A stretch of 64,000 nt of DNA, taken from Pachypanchax playfairii. Its lineage: Eukaryota > Chordata > Actinopteri > Cyprinodontiformes > Aplocheilidae. A program made the translations under genes and the position numbers. This document shows positions 60,130 to 64,000 of this stretch, piece after piece. The DNA lies in the NCBI GenBank assembly GCA_006937955.1, contig SSNP01000010.1, positions 4,662,697-4,726,696 of the forward strand, in the 5' to 3' direction. How positions within the stretch are numbered: the stretch's first letter is position 1; each line of letters begins with the position of its first letter. Below the pieces are notes generated by a model. It was not told where the DNA came from. It was given only the letters and a program-made list of their open reading frames with translations, and did not search any database.

Positions 60130-62635
60130 TCAGTCCTCAGTACTTTTTTGTATTTCAAATGTATTACCGCCAAAAAATTAAAACATCTATTAATTGAATT
60201 TCTGCTTATATAATTCAGTGAGTTTACTAGAATGTTCCTTTTCTTCTTAGATTTTAGACTTATCCATCTCTTAGTGAACAAAAAGTATCTAAAAACAAAT
60301 CAACTAACATTTTTTTACAACTCCGAACTGCTTTCTAATGACAAGAGTCTTTGCCACTGCAAATACAAGAAAGTAGGCACCGGGTTTTTTTTTTTTTTTT
60401 TTTGTTTATTTTTGCAGTAATTCTGTTTAGTGAGCCACAGAAAACATCATCACTTTTAGCTGCAAAAGATGTGAATGAGCTGCACATGTGCCAGCGGTGT
60501 TACCAAGGCCCCGTCTGTCTGTAATCTGGGTTGTTTGTTCATCATCTCTGACTAAAATGAAACATCTCTCTTGTTGTTTTTCAGACCCTTTCAGACACAC
60601 TGCAATTTGTGCTCCAATCTCATCTATGTTTAGCACATTGTGTTTGAAGAGTTGTTGAGAGCAAAATACCCAGAGCCTTTAAAAATGGACAGCCTGTATG
60701 TCACTTTATTTCATTTCATGATGCTTATTTAAAACCCATACTGTTGGAACACATATGTCACGAGAAAACTTACATTCGAGACAACAATTTTCTACTAAAG
60801 TTTTGATATTTGTATCAGTAGAAGAATACAGACACATAATAACAGCTTTCTTTCTGTTTTGTTTTTGTGCCAGACTGAAGACCTTTTCTTTCAACAATGT
60901 GGTTATTCATTAAACCTTCCCCATAAATTCCCATGGTATCACTGGGGGTTTGAAGAGTTGTGGTTCTGTTGTTTAAAAAAATGTCTCCAAGCCTTCCAAG
61001 GCAGCAACAAACTCCTAAAAAGCCATTAAGCAAATAGTACAAGTAACAGCTTGATCAGTAACAAACATACCATGAAAAATACATGTTTATAGCTCTTTTT
61101 ATTCTGCATGCTTCCACTTTGAAAAATCTTTTTTTGCTTTAGTGAGTTTTATTCTGAAAATGTTTTTTATTGGATATTAGGAAACAGTTTTTTTCAGTTA
61201 TACTGACAAATCTAATTTCTGGGATTATCATAGGATGAAAAGTAGCAGATAGCTGCAACCTTTTAAACTGTTGTCACTTTTATTTAAAAGTCTAACATTT
61301 ATGGAAGAACAACCAGGAGAAAGAGAGCGTATCATGTTTGATTTATTTTTACGTTGTTCTCTTCTCGTTAAATGGATTTGTGTTGTAACTAATATGATTC
61401 AGGTTGATCGGATTTTCAGCTCCATATGCTCTGGTGACTTTCTAGAAGAGCAGCATTTCTTTGTGCATGTGGTTTGGAAAACATATGAGATTAAAACTAC
61501 CATTCTTTTTTCTTTTTTTTTTCAGTAAGACAATTTTTAATAGCTGTGCAAACTTCCGTTAAGATTAAACACCATGCTTTAGCAAACTTTGTCATATATT
61601 CATTATACTAAAACCTCAAGAATCAAATGTTTTAAAAAAAATAGGCTTATGTGATCCAAACACTGGCTCTGCGGGTTGTTTTGCATAGTTTATTATAACT
61701 GTAAAAAACACATTTGCTGTGTGTTTATTTACTGTATCACTGTCTGGTTTCTATAGGTCTTTGCAAGAATTTCCTCTTGACAAATTTAACCAGACAATAA
61801 AAGCTCACTGATGAGATGCAATTGAAACTAACATATTTCTTGTCTGTGTACACTTTCTGTGATAAAAGTTGCAATAAATGCAGATATGATGGACATTTCT
61901 AGTATTATTCTTGAGTAAAACAACATTGGGCACTGATCTCAATTTTGACTTCAAGCCTATAATAAATAATATAAAGCAAAGACTAAACACCATTACTTGG
62001 GGAAATCATTAATATTAGTAACTTTGATTTGGCTGACTTCAATACTGTTTTGTTGATTAAAGAGCTAAAATCTGCCATTTATGCTAAACTTAAACAAGAC
62101 CACATGTAGCTCATAGTTATGAAGTATTTATTATTCCTGTCAAAAGAGAGTGTTGACTAGTTCAATTTTCAGAAGGCAGAAATAAAACTAATATTCTCAG
62201 ACAGACAGGTGTGAAAACGACTGATAAAAAAAAAACTGACAAAATCATGATTTGTGTTCCAAAGAGATTAAACCAGACAGACACGAGTTTTCAAATCTAA
62301 CATAATTAGCACATCTGTGTGCTGTGTTCTATTCATATGTATTACCTTTATTACTATAATAAACAATGAAGCCTAAATTCTGGCAGACATTAATTTGGAG
62401 TTTCTGTAAAAAGAGGCAAATCTCTTTGCCTGTTGTGCATTTGAGACCAAACCATAAACAACATTACACTGATTATTTTCAAAGCTTGCAGGAGCAGGAT
62501 GGACTCTGAAAGCATGGTAGGCTCACTGTGCTCCTCTTAATCAATTTATTTAAATGAAGGCTGTGCTGCAGAAGAGACATTTTCATTTTTTCAACAATAC
62601 CTCCCATATAAGGCAACTTCTTTGTGCCTCACTTA
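60130..62635. other. Intergenic, no gene recognised
   Basis: AT-rich sequence with a T19 run at 60385-60403. No supported exon, RNA gene or named repeat. Confidence 0.55.
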
Positions 62636-63110
62636 CCTGTGACCATCCGGTCCTCAGAGACGCCATCAGCCCCTGTGGCGAGATTATCATAAAGCTTCAG
62701 CCACTCACATCTGCAGCTCTGACAGCAAGAAGCGCCGGCACTGAAAGAACACACAATAGATTTTCATAGATCTATTGTCTACCTGGATGCTGGGTGGTGA
62801 GATAAACCAAATATAGAGTGATGTAGCACGTGTAGGCGGGGTTTTCCACAGCAGTGAGGGGTGGCACTGGTATTGGTGGAATGCACATTTTTCCTGTGCC
62901 TCTGGTACCAGATGCATTTGGCATCCCAAAGAAAGGGAGGTTCCTCCTACCCCTCCTTTCTGTCCTCTGGCAGCTTGACACAACCATCTGCAACCATTTA
63001 CTCAGCAGCTTCTCCTTCCAGTCAATTTACATTCTCATTCGATCCCGTTTCTGCCCCAAAGGGAATGTGTCTCGGTGCTAGAGTCCAGGAAGTTCCCTGA
63101 GGATGTCTGT
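62636..63110. other. Less AT-rich noncoding block
   Basis: Compared with its surroundings this block has more G+C and overlapping open frames on both strands, none with a family resemblance or splice pattern that persists. It may be conserved regulatory DNA or an unrecognised old repeat. Confidence 0.35.
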
Positions 63111-63465
63111 AAATGAATACAACAATTTGTAATTCCTTACTGCTACCTCAAGCAGTCTGTATTTCATTAAAACCCATTAAAGCATATCAAAATATTTTGG
63201 GGAAAACAGCTCTATTGATGACTCTAAAAGCGTGAATGAAAGGCAACTGGACTTTGTTTAAAGATGATTGACCTCTCATTCAAAACCCTGTAAAACCCTG
63301 TTTCAGTTTCCTTCTACTGAAGTGCTTAAGATCACACTGACCCAAAAAACTGGGAAACTACACCCAACTCCTGCAGAAAGGAGCTTCTTATTTCTAAAAA
63401 AGGCTAAAGAGGGATTCTGTGGTTGCAGGAAAGGTGTTACACAGTTTCAAATAGGCCAAATGATG

Positions 63466-63513
63466 TACAGTACAGACCAAAAGTTTGGACACAAACCTTT
63501 GGTTTGTACTGTA
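63466..63513. mobile_element. Fused pair of Tc1-type terminal inverted repeats
   Basis: TACAGTACAGACCAAAAGTT followed directly by the inverse 'aacctttggtttgtactgta' makes a near-perfect palindrome of about 48 bp. The sequence equals the outer end of a very common fish Tc1/mariner element ('tacagtacagaccaaaagtttggaca'). The whole interior is gone, leaving only the two ends. Confidence 0.75.
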
Positions 63514-64000
63514 TATGCATCAAGTGAAAAAAAAAATAATAATAAGGAAAATTGGTGAAATTGAAATAAGGTTCAGAAAAAGTCCAAAACACCATCAAAA
63601 CCTAAAAGAATGCCTCTCAAAAGTAAAACTATATAAGATACTGGCATAAAACAAATGCAACTTTTGGCAGAAATAGACTTAACAAGCCTATTTAAACAGT
63701 ACCGTATGAATGTGTGCCATAAAAATGATCCAACAAAATATTACAAGTTGTCACTTTTAGTGCCAGGCAGTGTAAATTCATATAAATAGGATGTTTGTCC
63801 ATTTTATTTCTTCATCTCAGTAGAAATGGATGTGCAGTTGGAGAATCTTGGCTAGTGTAAGAATGAAGTGCAAAAGAAGAGGAAGTTTCAGCATTAAAAA
63901 CAACAGATGGGGTGGCATATGAAGCAAAAAGGATAATCATATTGTTTCTGAGAAAATTAAACCAGAAATTACAAGCAAAACATAATGCAAGCTGGTCTGT

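Overview
The window is eukaryotic and almost certainly from a teleost fish, probably a percomorph. It is AT-rich and has spliced vertebrate genes with GT-AG introns, several fish-type DNA transposon families (hAT MITEs, Tc1/mariner remnants), a Penelope-like retroelement and L2-type LINE pieces. It contains no operons, ribosome binding sites or CRISPR arrays. The species call is inference; the gene calls rest on exon-by-exon translation in continuous frame.

Four protein-coding genes can be assembled in full, all between about 20.7 and 36.0 kb: tmod4 (+, 9 coding exons, 339 aa, muscle actin pointed-end capping), scnm1 (-, 8 coding exons, 252 aa, U1-like zinc finger splicing factor), lysmd1 (+, 3 coding exons, 223 aa, LysM domain) and tnfaip8l2 (-, 2 coding exons, 186 aa, TIPE2 immune regulator). 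They alternate in orientation: tmod4/scnm1 converge, scnm1/lysmd1 diverge from a shared region of about 0.8 kb, and lysmd1/tnfaip8l2 converge. Order and relative orientation match the human 1q21 block TNFAIP8L2-LYSMD1-SCNM1-TMOD4, so this is an ancient conserved microsynteny block. The genes do not form a pathway; they share neighbourhood and probably promoters or insulation.

The left 20 kb has no gene I can support. It holds hAT MITEs (3871-4507; 13151-13505 with a near-perfect target duplication), a decayed Penelope-like element with an inverted copy of its 3' end (6630-7975), an abutting L2 LINE fragment (7980-8925), other dispersed fish repeats, and a plausible distant noncoding first exon for tmod4 near 16.3 kb.

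The right 28 kb (36-64 kb) has no convincing gene either. It carries a remnant hAT BED-finger transposase (53.9-54.3 kb), an 888-bp hAT MITE with a perfect 8-bp target duplication (59234-60121), another hAT-like MITE (57112-57330), a fused pair of Tc1-type ends (63466-63513), repeats, and several blocks of less AT-rich, non-repetitive sequence that could be conserved regulatory DNA. One or two weak exon-like segments near 47-50 kb are flagged. I found no evidence for a wholly new biological system; the most useful leads are the unusual gene structures and the transposon architecture.
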